Part shown: positions 38,663-47,620 of the stretch, in pieces | Layout: each line of letters opens with the position of its first letter | Numbering within the stretch: the first letter of the stretch is position 1 | Assembly: GCA_026392355.1 (NCBI GenBank) | Contig: JAPLCF010000041.1 | Location: forward strand, 140,716 to 204,715 | Direction of reading: 5' to 3' | DNA: 64,000 nucleotides | Source of the DNA: Actinomycetota bacterium | GTDB taxonomy: Bacteria; Actinomycetota; Thermoleophilia; Gaiellales; F1-60-MAGs149 | Position numbers and translations under genes: made by a program | The notes under the pieces: generated by a model | What the model was told of the DNA's origin: nothing | The model's input: the letters and a program-made list of their open reading frames with translations, nothing else | The model's database searches: none

Positions 38663-38700
38663 TCAGTCTCGAGCCACCATGTGGTGGCTCGAGACTGACG
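38661..38700. repeat. Third hairpin of the 38.5 kb array
   Basis: A perfect 18-bp stem (CGTCAGTCTCGAGCCACC / GGTGGCTCGAGACTGACG) encloses a 4-nt ATGT loop. It ends 2 bp before the stop codon of the convergent transaldolase gene and could terminate that transcript. The inner GGTGGCTCGAG matches a piece of the first hairpin. Confidence 0.85.
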
Positions 38701-38702
38701 AT

Positions 38703-39794
38703 CTACGAAACGGCGTCGTGCCGCTTCGTGATCGCGGTGAGCATGCCCTCGTACGCCTTCTGGAAGGCGGCGACGCCCTCGTCCTCGAGTTCCTTCGTGA
38801 CAGCGGCGAAGTCGATGCCGGCATCAGCGATGCCCTGCATGACGGCGCGCGCGCCGGCGAGGTCCTCGGTCAGGCGCGAGGCGGGGTCGCCCTGCGTGCG
38901 GTACGCCTCGAGCGTGGCGTCGGGCACCGTGTTGACGGTGTCGGGGCCGATCAGCTCGTCGACGTAGAGGCACGGCGAGTAGGACGGATTCTTGGTGCTC
39001 GTCGAGGCCCAGAGGGCGCGCTGACGGGCGCCACCGGCGGCCTCCACGGCCTGCCAGCTCGCGTCGTTGTCAAAGATCGCCTGGTACACGTCGGCGTACG
39101 CGATCTTGGCGTTGGCGACGGCGGTCTTACCGCGCAGCTCAGAGCCCGCCGGCAGCATGTCGTCGACCTTGCTGTCGATGCGGGAGACGAAGAAGCTGGC
39201 GACCGAGTGAATGCCGGTGACGGGGTGGCCGGCGGCGAGGCGCTCGGCCATGCCGGCGACGTAGGCCTCGGCGATCTCGTAGTAGCGCTCGACCGAGAAC
39301 AGCAGCGTCACGTTGATGCTGATGCCCGCGGCGGTCAGCTGGCGCACGGAGTCGATGCCCGGCTTCGTGCCCGGCACCTTGATCAGCACGTTGGGGCGAT
39401 CAACGGCCTTGTGCAGCTCCTGGGCGCGCTTGACGGTGTTCGGGGTGTCGAAGGCGAGGTCGGCCTCGACCTCGATCGAGATGAAGCCGTCGGCACCATT
39501 GCTCGCGTCGTACGCGGGGCGCATGACGTCGCAGGCGGCCTGGATGTCCTGGATCCAGAGGGGCTCGAAGATCTGGACGGCCGTGGCGTCGGCCGGGAAG
39601 GCCGCGATCGCTGCGTCGTAGGCGGTGGTGTCTTCGACGTTCTTGGCGAAGATCGAGGGGTTCGAGGTACCGCCGGTGACGCCGTCCTCGACCATGATCT
39701 TGGCCAGCAGGCCCGTCTCGACGGCGGGACGCGCGACGTTGTCGTACCAGACGCTCTGACCGAACTGTCCAACTCCAAGCCACTTGCTTGCCAC
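38703..39794 (-). CDS. tal: Transaldolase
   Basis: Transaldolase moves a dihydroxyacetone unit in the pentose phosphate pathway. The 363-aa product has GVTGGTSNPSIFAK, the Schiff-base lysine in VLIKVPGTKPG, INVTLLFSVERYYEIA and the C-terminal ASTSTKNPSYSPCLYVDELI. The length is that of the long actinobacterial form. It stands alone here, not with tkt, zwf or pgi, and is divergent from the dehydrogenase pair. Confidence 0.95.
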   Translation of the reverse strand: MASKWLGVGQFGQSVWYDNVARPAVETGLLAKIMVEDGVTGGTSNPSIFAKNVEDTTAYDAAIAAFPADATAVQIFEPLWIQDIQAACDVMRPAYDASNGADGFISIEVEADLAFDTPNTVKRAQELHKAVDRPNVLIKVPGTKPGIDSVRQLTAAGISINVTLLFSVERYYEIAEAYVAGMAERLAAGHPVTGIHSVASFFVSRIDSKVDDMLPAGSELRGKTAVANAKIAYADVYQAIFDNDASWQAVEAAGGARQRALWASTSTKNPSYSPCLYVDELIGPDTVNTVPDATLEAYRTQGDPASRLTEDLAGARAVMQGIADAGIDFAAVTKELEDEGVAAFQKAYEGMLTAITKRHDAVS

Positions 39795-39871
39795 GTGGTT
39801 CCTCCGAATGCGGTGTGCACGCGTAGTCTACGCAGCGCAATGCGCCTGTGCGTGATGGAGAGGTGAACGTC

Positions 39872-40807
39872 GTGAAGCGTGTCGTCATTCTGGATCCCCT
39901 GTGGCCGCTCGAGGAGTCGGCTGATGTCATCGCGACGCTCGACGTGACGCTGGACAAGGCGGCCGAGGCCGTGGGCGATGACGTCGTTGCCGTGCTCGCC
40001 GCCCCGGAGCAGCGCGTACCAGCCGACCTGCTTGATCGCGCGCCCAACGTGCGCCTCGTCGGTACGTGCTCGACGGGGTACGACAACCTGCCCGTCCCCG
40101 AGCTACAGGCGCAAGGCGTCACCTGCATTCACGTCGCTGGTTACTGCGACGACGAGGTCGCGGAGCACACCATCACGCTCGCCTCAGCGCTGTTGCGCGG
40201 GGTGCACCAACTGGACCGCTTCACGCGGGAGGGTGGCTGGTGGCCCTTTCCGCGCGAGCCGCGTCGCATTCGCGGGAGCCGCCTCGGCATCGTGGGCTTT
40301 GGTCGCATCGGGCGCCTCGTGGCCGCACAGGGCAATGTGCTCGGGATGGACGTCGTGGCGTACGACGAGTACGTCGATGAGGCCACTATGCGCGACCTTG
40401 GTGTCGAAAAAGTCGATATCGACACCCTCTTTGAGACGAGCGATGTCGTGACACTGCACGCGCCGCTCCTGCCAGAGACCCGCAACCTCGTCAACGCCCG
40501 CCGTCTCGCGCAGATGCGCGATGACGCGTATCTCGTCAACTGCGCCCGCGGCCCGCTTGTGGATCACGCCGCGCTCGGCGACGCGCTCATCCACGGCGCT
40601 ATTGCCGGTGCCGCGATCGATGTCTATCCCGTCGAGCCGCCACCGGCCGACGAGCCAGCGTTTGGCTGGCCCAACCTCATGGTCCAGCCACACTCCGCCT
40701 GGTATTCGCCGGCGGCAAGTCTGGCGCCCTACACCCGCCAGATCGACGACCTCGCCCGCTTCCTGCGCGGCGAGACGCCGGTCGGTGTGATCCCTGGAGG
40801 CTCGTGA
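39872..40807 (+). CDS. D-2-hydroxyacid dehydrogenase, first of a tandem pair
   Basis: The 311-aa protein has the D-isomer dehydrogenase plan: a lid domain, then the Rossmann motif GIVGFGRIGRLVA, VNCARGPLVDHAAL and a VQPHSAWYS segment with the histidine. Catalytic Arg, Glu and His are in NCARG, DVYPVEP and PHSA. The GTG at 39872 is preferred because GGAGAGG lies 8 bp upstream; GTGs at 39848 and 39863 are alternatives. A paralogue overlaps its stop. Substrate unknown; such enzymes resemble phosphoglycerate dehydrogenase and CtBP. Confidence 0.85.
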   Translation: MKRVVILDPLWPLEESADVIATLDVTLDKAAEAVGDDVVAVLAAPEQRVPADLLDRAPNVRLVGTCSTGYDNLPVPELQAQGVTCIHVAGYCDDEVAEHTITLASALLRGVHQLDRFTREGGWWPFPREPRRIRGSRLGIVGFGRIGRLVAAQGNVLGMDVVAYDEYVDEATMRDLGVEKVDIDTLFETSDVVTLHAPLLPETRNLVNARRLAQMRDDAYLVNCARGPLVDHAALGDALIHGAIAGAAIDVYPVEPPPADEPAFGWPNLMVQPHSAWYSPAASLAPYTRQIDDLARFLRGETPVGVIPGGS

Positions 40808-41742
40808 TGCGCGTTATCTGCACCGATGACACCTGGCCGATTGATCGCGCCCAGGCCACCCTCGACCGCGTTGGCGCAACGGTCGAGTTCGCCTACGAGG
40901 TACCCGCTGGCGAGGACATTGTCGGCCTCCTGACGTACCCCGGCTGTGCCATCGACGCGAGCATCCTCGAGCGCGTGCCAAACCTCAAGGTCGTGGCCAC
41001 GTGCTCCGGTGGGATCGACCACCTCGACGTTGCCGGCCTCGCCGAGCGCGGTGTGGCGTGCTGCAACATCCGCAACTTCTGTGACCAGGAGGTCGCGGAC
41101 CACACGATGGCGCTGATCTACGCGTGCCTCCGCGGCGTCGTCATGCTTGACGGGCTCGTGCGGAGCGGCAGCTGGTGGCCGTATCCACAGCCACCTCGGG
41201 TCGTGCGCGGCGCGCGTCTGGGCGTCGTCGGCTTCGGGGCCATCGGCCACCTACTCGTGCAGAACGCCCTCGGCGCCGGCATGGAGGTGCTGGTTGTCTC
41301 GCAGCACGCTGGCGCCGACGAAATCGCGGCTGCGGGTGCCACTAAGGCCACGCTCGACGAGGCCCTCTCGACCAGCGATGTTGTCAGCCTCATCACGTCG
41401 GTAACCGACGCGACGCGCGGCATGATCAGCACCCGCGAGCTCGCACTCATGCGGAGCGATGCGTACCTCGTGAACACCGCGCGTGCCGCGCTGATCGACC
41501 ACGAGGCGCTCGGGCAGGCACTCGAGGCGGGGGAGATTGCGGGCTGCGCGCTCGACGCCCTGCCGATCGAGCCGGCCCCGCCGGAGGAGCCTGCGCGCGC
41601 CTGGACCAATACGATCCTGCAGCCGCACGCAGCGTTCTACAGCGAGGCGTCCGAAGCGCGGTCATTCGATAATCCGGCCGAAGACGTGGCGCGCGCGCTG
41701 GCGGGTGAGCAGCCGCTCGGGCTGCTGCAGCCTGTCTCCTAG
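40807..41742 (+). CDS. D-2-hydroxyacid dehydrogenase, second of a tandem pair
   Basis: This 311-aa paralogue shares layout and many segments with the preceding gene (VATCSGGIDHL, GVVGFGAIGHLL, VNTARAALIDHEALG, LQPHAAFYSEAS). It likely arose by tandem duplication, and the two may form a heteromer or have split specificity. The ATG at 40807 overlaps the upstream stop by one base; a GTG one codon earlier would give a GTGA overlap. Its stop overlaps the end of the convergent phosphate transporter gene. Confidence 0.85.
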   Translation: MRVICTDDTWPIDRAQATLDRVGATVEFAYEVPAGEDIVGLLTYPGCAIDASILERVPNLKVVATCSGGIDHLDVAGLAERGVACCNIRNFCDQEVADHTMALIYACLRGVVMLDGLVRSGSWWPYPQPPRVVRGARLGVVGFGAIGHLLVQNALGAGMEVLVVSQHAGADEIAAAGATKATLDEALSTSDVVSLITSVTDATRGMISTRELALMRSDAYLVNTARAALIDHEALGQALEAGEIAGCALDALPIEPAPPEEPARAWTNTILQPHAAFYSEASEARSFDNPAEDVARALAGEQPLGLLQPVS

Positions 41743-42911
41743 TCGCCGGAGACGGCGAGCGAGGCCTCCGTCGGCAGCTCGGCTTCGATGTCCTTCTCGG
41801 ATACCGCGTTGCGCATCAGGTAGATCGCGTAGACGATCAGCGCCACGATTGCGAGTCCAGTCGCGATGAACGAGAAGGGATCCGTCAGCGCCGTCAACTT
41901 GAAGACGACGAAGCCGACAATCGCGGCCGCGGGCATCGTCAAGGTCCACGCAATCGCCATGTCGACGAGTATGCGCCAATGGACAAGCCGGCGGACACCG
42001 ACGCCGGAGCCGACGATCGAGCTGGAGACTGCCTGTGTCGTGGAGATCGGGATACCGACGTTGGTGGCTCCCTCGATTGCCACGATCGCGCCGATGTTCG
42101 CGCCGAGTCCGGATGCGCGGGTCACGCGCGTGATCTTGAAGCCCAGCGTCGAGATGATCGACCAGCCGCCGTACAGCGTGCCCAACGCGATAGCGGCGTG
42201 TGCCCCAAAGATCACCCAGATCGGAGGCTCCAGGTGTTGGGCGTCAACGGCCTGCAGGTACCCGCCGGCGAAGAGGGTGGCGGCGACGACACCCATCGTC
42301 TTCTGCGCATCGTTTGAGCCGTGGCCCCAGGACACCCAACATGAACTGGCGATCTGGCCGACCTGGAAGATCACGTGATCCTCGTCCAGCTTGAAGATGC
42401 GCTGGATCAGCCGGATCACCAGCACCGCTGCGATCGCGATCGAGAAGGCGACGAGGGGGGACGCGAAGATGGCGATGACGATGTCGCGCATGATCTCCCA
42501 GTTGATGGCGCTCATGCCCGCGGCACTGAGACCGGCGCCCACGAGTCCGCCGATCAGCGCGTGCGAGGACGACGACGGCAGACCGCGGTGCCACGTGAAG
42601 TAGTTCCAGAAGATCGCGCCGAGCAGGGCCGCGAGCGTCACGCGCACGCCGAACGGCACGGCACCCTCGGCCACGGACGGCAGTGTGTCGAGGTTGACCG
42701 TCTTCGTGATCGTGTTGGCTACTGCCGTGCCGACGATGAAGACCGGCAAGAAGTTGAAGATCGCCGCGACCAGCACCGCGACCTTCGGGCTCAGTGAACG
42801 CGTGGCGATCACCGTCGACGTGGAGTTCGCGGAGTCGTGGAAACCGTTCGTGAAATCGAACAACACCGCCAAGGCGATCGTGGCGAAGACGGCGACGAAG
42901 ACGATATCCAT
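41739..42911 (-). CDS. Pit-family inorganic phosphate transporter
   Basis: The 390-aa membrane protein has the two PHO4 signatures: FDFTNGFHDSANSTSTVIAT near the N-terminus and VSWGHGSNDAQKTMGV in the middle, with about ten transmembrane helices. It imports metal-phosphate complexes using the proton gradient. It has no PhoU-like partner gene adjacent. It converges with the dehydrogenase pair by 4 bp. Confidence 0.93.
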   Translation of the reverse strand: MDIVFVAVFATIALAVLFDFTNGFHDSANSTSTVIATRSLSPKVAVLVAAIFNFLPVFIVGTAVANTITKTVNLDTLPSVAEGAVPFGVRVTLAALLGAIFWNYFTWHRGLPSSSSHALIGGLVGAGLSAAGMSAINWEIMRDIVIAIFASPLVAFSIAIAAVLVIRLIQRIFKLDEDHVIFQVGQIASSCWVSWGHGSNDAQKTMGVVAATLFAGGYLQAVDAQHLEPPIWVIFGAHAAIALGTLYGGWSIISTLGFKITRVTRASGLGANIGAIVAIEGATNVGIPISTTQAVSSSIVGSGVGVRRLVHWRILVDMAIAWTLTMPAAAIVGFVVFKLTALTDPFSFIATGLAIVALIVYAIYLMRNAVSEKDIEAELPTEASLAVSGD

Positions 42912-42989
42912 CAGCGGGAATGGTTGCGGATCTCCCGCACCTACGGCAGCGTTTTCACCGCCCTGATCGAATTCACCGGGGTGTCGCCG

Positions 42990-44031
42990 CTACGAGTCGA
43001 TGACTTCCTGGCCGGCCGCGATGTACTCCTTGTACGGCTCAACGGCCTTCTGCGGCCAGGCGTTCGGCGGCTCCCAGAGCGCGGCGTCATCGAGCGCGAA
43101 GGCCGTCACGATCTCCTTGTCGATCACCAGCTTGCTAACGCCGTCCTTCTGGGCAGAGGCGTAGGCGAAGTCGTTGGTGAGTGCCGCGCCGGCCTGCGGC
43201 GTATCGATGGACGCCATCGCCGTCATCGCGCGGCCAGGCTGCTTGCTCGCGGCGTTCAGGATCGTGCCGCAGACCCACACGAGACGGCCCTCGATGGGCT
43301 GCATGTACTTGATGTTGCGGCCCTTCATCTTCGGATGCGTCTTGATGTTCCAGTAGCCGGCGTTCCAGACCTGGGCGATCACGACGTTGCCGTTGACGAA
43401 GTCGTTGACGGCGTCGTTCTCGGAGGTCCAGAAGTTGCGGAGGTTGGCCTTGATCTGCATCGCTGTCTCCTTGGCGGCGGCCAGCTCGTCCGCGTTGAGC
43501 ACGGTCGGATCTTTCGCACCGCGGTTGATCAGCGCGGCGATCTCGATGATCTCGTCCGGGCCGCGGAAGGTGGTCATCTTCCCCTTGTAGCGGTCGTCGA
43601 GCATGATCTTCCACGTCTCCTCGCCACCAACCTGCGAGAAGTCGACCACGTCGGCGTCGTAGGCCAGGCACGAGAAGCCGGTGTCAAACGGCAGGTGGTA
43701 ATACGCGCCGTCGATCTTGCCCGGCGCCTTGAGCGACTCCGGTACGCCATCCCAGTCGGGGAGGAGTGAGGTGTCGAGCGGCTGAATCAGCCCAGCCTCC
43801 TTCCACTTGATGACGTAGCCACCACACGGATGGATGATGTCGGGGCTGAAGCCCGAGGCCACCTTGGCGAGCGCCTGCGTGTCGTCGTCGAGCAGCGTGA
43901 ACGTGAGCGGAGACTTCGAGCCGTACGGGCCGTCCTTGTACTGCTGCCACATGGCGGGAAGGCCGTCACTCGGCGAGGCTGGCGGCGCCCGTCATGGCGA
44001 CAAAGCCCTTGCGATTCATGCGTGCGTCCAT
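42990..44031 (-). pseudogene. Second polyamine-type binding protein gene, internal out-of-frame deletion
   Basis: From 43952 the frame encodes 320 residues closely related to the intact PotD-like protein at 46366-47607 (DGPYG, KWKEAGLIQPLD, EPPNAWPQ). It lacks the signal peptide and first part of domain 1. Upstream, after a good GGGGAGGGG site, an ATG at 44031 opens a 21-codon frame reading MNRKGFVAMTG, the same signal-peptide start as the intact copy, and then stops at 43966. About 60 codons are missing between the two pieces, and they are in different frames. It is most likely a decayed duplicate. Confidence 0.82.
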
Positions 44032-44080
44032 TGTCCCCTCCCCAGAGAATGCGCGGTTGTGCACCGCACTCGAGCCGATC

Positions 44081-44293
44081 TTACTTGCTGCCGGTCTCGT
44101 TTGCAGTGTTCCGGTTCGCTATGCGATCTTTCGCCCGCACGTCGGCGGTGCAGCCGCAGTCGGCCCCCTCGATCAGTGCCCGCGCCGCATTCGTGCGCAT
44201 CGTCGCGGCCGTGTTGTCGGCAGTGTGCGCGACGGCCAGCGTTGCGCCAGCCAAGACCGCAATGCACACCAGGGCCGCGATCAGGGCCCGCAT
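44081..44293 (-). CDS. Small predicted secreted protein, 70 aa
   Basis: The product has a clear signal peptide (about residues 1-22, MRALIAALVCIAVLAGATLA, with cleavage near AVAHTA) and a mature part of about 48 residues with DCGC and a basic tail. It starts 3 bp after potC, so it is the fifth gene of the transporter operon. No family is recognised. Confidence 0.55.
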   Translation of the reverse strand: MRALIAALVCIAVLAGATLAVAHTADNTAATMRTNAARALIEGADCGCTADVRAKDRIANRNTANETGSK

Positions 44294-44296
44294 GCC

Positions 44297-45136
44297 CTAT
44301 CGCCCTTCGAGCTTGCGGTCGCCGCGGCGGCGGATGACCTCTGCCGCGATTGCGAGCAGGAAGCTCAGCACGATCATGATCGTGGCGACGGGGATCAGCG
44401 TCTGGGTCTTCTCCGGGAACTTCAGGCCGGAGTAGAGGTAGACGGGGTAGGTCGGCTGGTCGCCGGCGATGAACGATGCGATCACGACCTCGTCGATCGA
44501 GAAGACGAACGAGATCAGGAACGCCGACAGGATCGACGGGACGATCAGCGGCAGCATCACGCGGCGGAACATCTGCAGGCCGGAGGCGCCAAGGTCGTAG
44601 GCGGCTTCCTCGAGGCGCTTATCGATGCTCGCGATGCGCGGCAGCAGGATCAGCACGGCAAACGGCAGCGCGATCACGACGTGGCCGATCATGACGCTGA
44701 TGAGGCCGAGACCAATCGGGATGACGCCCTTTTGGAACAGGATCAGCAGGGCGACGCCGAGCACCACGGTCGGCACGACGAGCGGCACGAGCATGAGCGC
44801 CGAAATAACCGCCTTGCCGCGCACGTGGCGGCGGGCCAGCGGGTAGGACGCCATCAGGGCGATCAACGTGGCAATGGCGGCCGACAGCGTGGCCACCCGC
44901 ACCGAGGCCCACAGGGCCTGGCGGATCGACTCGGAGTGGAGGGCAAGGCCGTACCACTTGGTGGTCAGACCCTCGAGCGGGAAGGCAGCGACGGTGCCGG
45001 CGTTGAACGAGAAGACAATCAGCAGCACCGTCGGCAGGTACAGCACGACCAGAAAGAGGGCGAAGAACGCCGTCAGCAGGACCTTGCCCGTGGGCGAGAT
45101 GACGACGAACGTCTCGGTATTCCGGCGGCGGGCCAT
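44297..45136 (-). CDS. potC: ABC transporter permease, PotC type
   Basis: The 279-aa protein has six predicted membrane helices and the permease EAA loop (EEAAYDLGASGLQMFRRVMLP) that contacts the ATPase. SFVFSIDEVVIASF near the end fits PotC-type subunits of spermidine/putrescine importers. It overlaps the potB stop by one base. Polyamine is the best-supported substrate class, but the binding protein must be tested to know. Confidence 0.85.
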   Translation of the reverse strand: MARRRNTETFVVISPTGKVLLTAFFALFLVVLYLPTVLLIVFSFNAGTVAAFPLEGLTTKWYGLALHSESIRQALWASVRVATLSAAIATLIALMASYPLARRHVRGKAVISALMLVPLVVPTVVLGVALLILFQKGVIPIGLGLISVMIGHVVIALPFAVLILLPRIASIDKRLEEAAYDLGASGLQMFRRVMLPLIVPSILSAFLISFVFSIDEVVIASFIAGDQPTYPVYLYSGLKFPEKTQTLIPVATIMIVLSFLLAIAAEVIRRRGDRKLEGR

Positions 45137-46308
45137 TAGAGGTTCCCTCCGGCGCCCGAGCGCAGGAAGCGCGAGGTCGCGAACGTCAGGAGCAGAACGA
45201 CGCCGAGCAGGAACAGTGCCATCACGGAGCCGTACTGCCAGTTGAAGGCACCGCCGACGAATTGGCTGGCCAGCGACTGGCCGTACATCGTGCCCTGCGT
45301 GCCACCGACCAACGTCGGCGTGATGTACTCGCCGATTGAGGGGATGAACACAAACAGGAAGGCGGCGACGATGCCCGGGGCGATGATCGGCAGGCTGATC
45401 TTGCGGAAGGCCTGCCAACGGGTGGCGCCAAGATCCATCGCAGCCTCGAGTAGCCGGCGATCGATCGTCTCGAAGGACAGGAAGATCGGCAGACAGATAA
45501 ATGGCACCCAGGCGTAGGTGAGCACGACGATCACCGTGAATTGGCTGTAGATCAGGAACGTCAGCGGCGCTGCCTCATCGACCAAGCCCACGGCCATCAG
45601 GCCGGAGTTGATCAAGCCCTGGTCGCCGAGGATGACCTTCCAGGCGAACACGCGCAGGAGGTACGACGTGAGAAACGGCGCGATCACGATGAGCATCCAC
45701 GTGTACTTCGACTTGCCGACGCAGAAGGCGAGGAAGTACGCGACGGGAATCGCGATGATGACGGCGATCACCGACGACGTCATCGCCATCGAGACCGACT
45801 TGAAGAAGAGGCGCAGCGAATCGCCCTCGGACGAGAGCGACATGATGCGCAGCAGGTTGTTACCGGCGGGCAGCGTCAGGAACGGCGCGAGCAATAGGAG
45901 GAACGCGATACCGACGATCCAGCCGCCGCGGTCCTTGCTGATCCTGCCGCCGCTGACGGCGAGCAACAGGAGGACGATGAAGATGAGGGCAACCACCATC
46001 GTCGGGACGGTGAGGTCGATGCCCGGCAGCTTGACGATCACGTCGACGCCGACGAGCTTGCTCCACAGTTCCGTGGTGAACCCGTTGAGCTCGCCGTTGA
46101 GTGCGGCGAGCGCCTCGGTGGGGGAGAAACGGCGCAGCGCAATGCTGAACAGGAGGATGTAGTACAGCGGCGCCAGGAAGAACAGACCCAGGACGATCAG
46201 CATCGGGGCGAGCAGCCCGTACGTCGACAGGGCAGAGCCCCCGTCGTTGCGGGTCTCGCGTCGGCTCCGCTTGAGCGGGGCCTTCGGTTCCTGGGCAGCA
46301 GTGGCCAT
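45136..46308 (-). CDS. potB: ABC transporter permease, PotB type
   Basis: This 390-aa permease is longer than typical PotB (about 285 aa) because of an extra segment with two hydrophobic stretches between the first and second conserved helices (about residues 70-150). The EAA loop (LEAAMDLGATRWQAFRKISL) is intact. The ATG at 46308 is used. It forms the translocation pore with the PotC-type permease encoded next. A strong hairpin separates it from the binding-protein gene. Confidence 0.85.
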   Translation of the reverse strand: MATAAQEPKAPLKRSRRETRNDGGSALSTYGLLAPMLIVLGLFFLAPLYYILLFSIALRRFSPTEALAALNGELNGFTTELWSKLVGVDVIVKLPGIDLTVPTMVVALIFIVLLLLAVSGGRISKDRGGWIVGIAFLLLLAPFLTLPAGNNLLRIMSLSSEGDSLRLFFKSVSMAMTSSVIAVIIAIPVAYFLAFCVGKSKYTWMLIVIAPFLTSYLLRVFAWKVILGDQGLINSGLMAVGLVDEAAPLTFLIYSQFTVIVVLTYAWVPFICLPIFLSFETIDRRLLEAAMDLGATRWQAFRKISLPIIAPGIVAAFLFVFIPSIGEYITPTLVGGTQGTMYGQSLASQFVGGAFNWQYGSVMALFLLGVVLLLTFATSRFLRSGAGGNL

Positions 46309-46327
46309 GGTCGTGGGGCAGAGCGGT

Positions 46328-46357
46328 GTTGGGGGTCGACCGAGGTCGACCCCCAAC
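46328..46357 (-). terminator. Intercistronic hairpin between potD and potB
   Basis: A 14-bp perfect stem (GTTGGGGGTCGACC / GGTCGACCCCCAAC) with a 2-nt loop lies 8 bp after the potD stop; outer AGCGGT/ACCGCT pairs can extend it. There is no T-run. A hairpin here would protect or partly terminate the potD message, giving more binding protein than permease. Attenuation is inferred. Confidence 0.6.
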
Positions 46358-46365
46358 GGAACCGC

Positions 46366-47607
46366 TTAGGCCGCCTTGACCTCCTGGCCGGCCGTGATGT
46401 ACTCGCGGTAGTTCGGCAGCGGAGCCTCGAACCACGCGTTCGGGGGCTCCCAGGCCTCCGGCTTGTCGATATCGAACGCCGCGATCAGTTCCTTGTTCTG
46501 GATCAGCTCCATAACGCCCTTCTGCTGCGCGGACGCGTACTGGAAGTAGTCCGTCAGACCCGCGCCGGCGGACGGCGTGTTGGCTGCGGCCATCGCCAGC
46601 GAGGCACGGCCCGGCTGCTTCGTGGCCGAGCTCAGCACCATGCCGCAGACCCAGGCCAGGCGGCCCTGGATCGGCTGCATGTACTTGATGTTGCGGTCCT
46701 TCATCTTCGGATGGTTCTTGATCTTCCAGTAGCCGTCGGGCCACGTGTAGGTCGCAACCAGGTTCCCGTTGACGAAGTCGTTGACCGTATCGGTCTGCGA
46801 CGTCCAGTAGTTGCGCAGGTTCGGCTTGATCTTGAGGGCCGTCTCCTTGGCCGCCGCGATCTGCTCGGTGGTCATCACGTTCGGGTCGACAGCGCCCTCA
46901 TTGATGAGCTGGCCGATCTTGATGATCGCCACGTCATCCGAGAAGATCGACATCTTGCCCTTGTACGTGTCGTCGAGCAGGATCTCCCAGCTCTCCTTGC
47001 CACCGACGTTGTCGAAGTTCACGACGTCGGCGTCATAGGTGAGGCACGAGAAGCCCACGTCAAACGGCACCATGTACGGCACACCGTCGATCACGGCGCC
47101 GGCGGAGATGGCGGTCGGGACGCCGTCGAAATCGGGCAGCAGCTTGAGGTCGAGTGGCTGGATCAGCCCGGCCTCCTTCCACTGCACCGTGTACGCGATG
47201 CACGGATGCGAGATGTCCGGGGAGTAGCCCGAGGCGACCTTGGACAGGGCCTGGCCGTCGTCCTCGAGGAACGTCCACTTGAGCGGGGACTTCGTGCCGT
47301 ACGGGCCATCCTCGTACTCGCTCCACATCCAGGGCGCACCCTCTTCAGGGCTGTTGTCGTACCCGGCCCACGTGAAGACTTCGATCGGGCCGTCCGGCTC
47401 GGTGGCCGGATCGAAGCTGCCGCCAGCAGCTGCCTCTTCGGCAGTGACGCCATCGGCCTGCGCCTCGTTGACGCTGTCGGAGCTCGAATCGCTCGAGCCG
47501 CCGCATGCCGCCAGGAACGCAGCCAGACCAGCAGCGCCGGTCATGGCGACGAAGCCCTTGCGGGACATCGTGTTGTTGAGGAGCTTGGGCTCCATCTCTT
47601 CGCTCAC
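46366..47607 (-). CDS. potD: Polyamine-type ABC transporter binding lipoprotein
   Basis: The 413-aa product has a signal region MSRKGFVAMTGAAGLAAF with lipobox LAAC, so it is a lipoprotein. PotD-family features follow: EVFTWAGYDNSP, SGYSPDISHPC, YMVPFDVGFSCLTYD and the C-terminal WEPPNAWFEAPLPNYREY. It captures the substrate and delivers it to the permeases. The GTG at 47607 is supported by GGAGGG 6 bp upstream. It lies 13 bp after potA. A truncated duplicate closes the operon. Confidence 0.88.
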   Translation of the reverse strand: MSEEMEPKLLNNTMSRKGFVAMTGAAGLAAFLAACGGSSDSSSDSVNEAQADGVTAEEAAAGGSFDPATEPDGPIEVFTWAGYDNSPEEGAPWMWSEYEDGPYGTKSPLKWTFLEDDGQALSKVASGYSPDISHPCIAYTVQWKEAGLIQPLDLKLLPDFDGVPTAISAGAVIDGVPYMVPFDVGFSCLTYDADVVNFDNVGGKESWEILLDDTYKGKMSIFSDDVAIIKIGQLINEGAVDPNVMTTEQIAAAKETALKIKPNLRNYWTSQTDTVNDFVNGNLVATYTWPDGYWKIKNHPKMKDRNIKYMQPIQGRLAWVCGMVLSSATKQPGRASLAMAAANTPSAGAGLTDYFQYASAQQKGVMELIQNKELIAAFDIDKPEAWEPPNAWFEAPLPNYREYITAGQEVKAA

Positions 47608-47620
47608 AGTTTCCCTCCCG

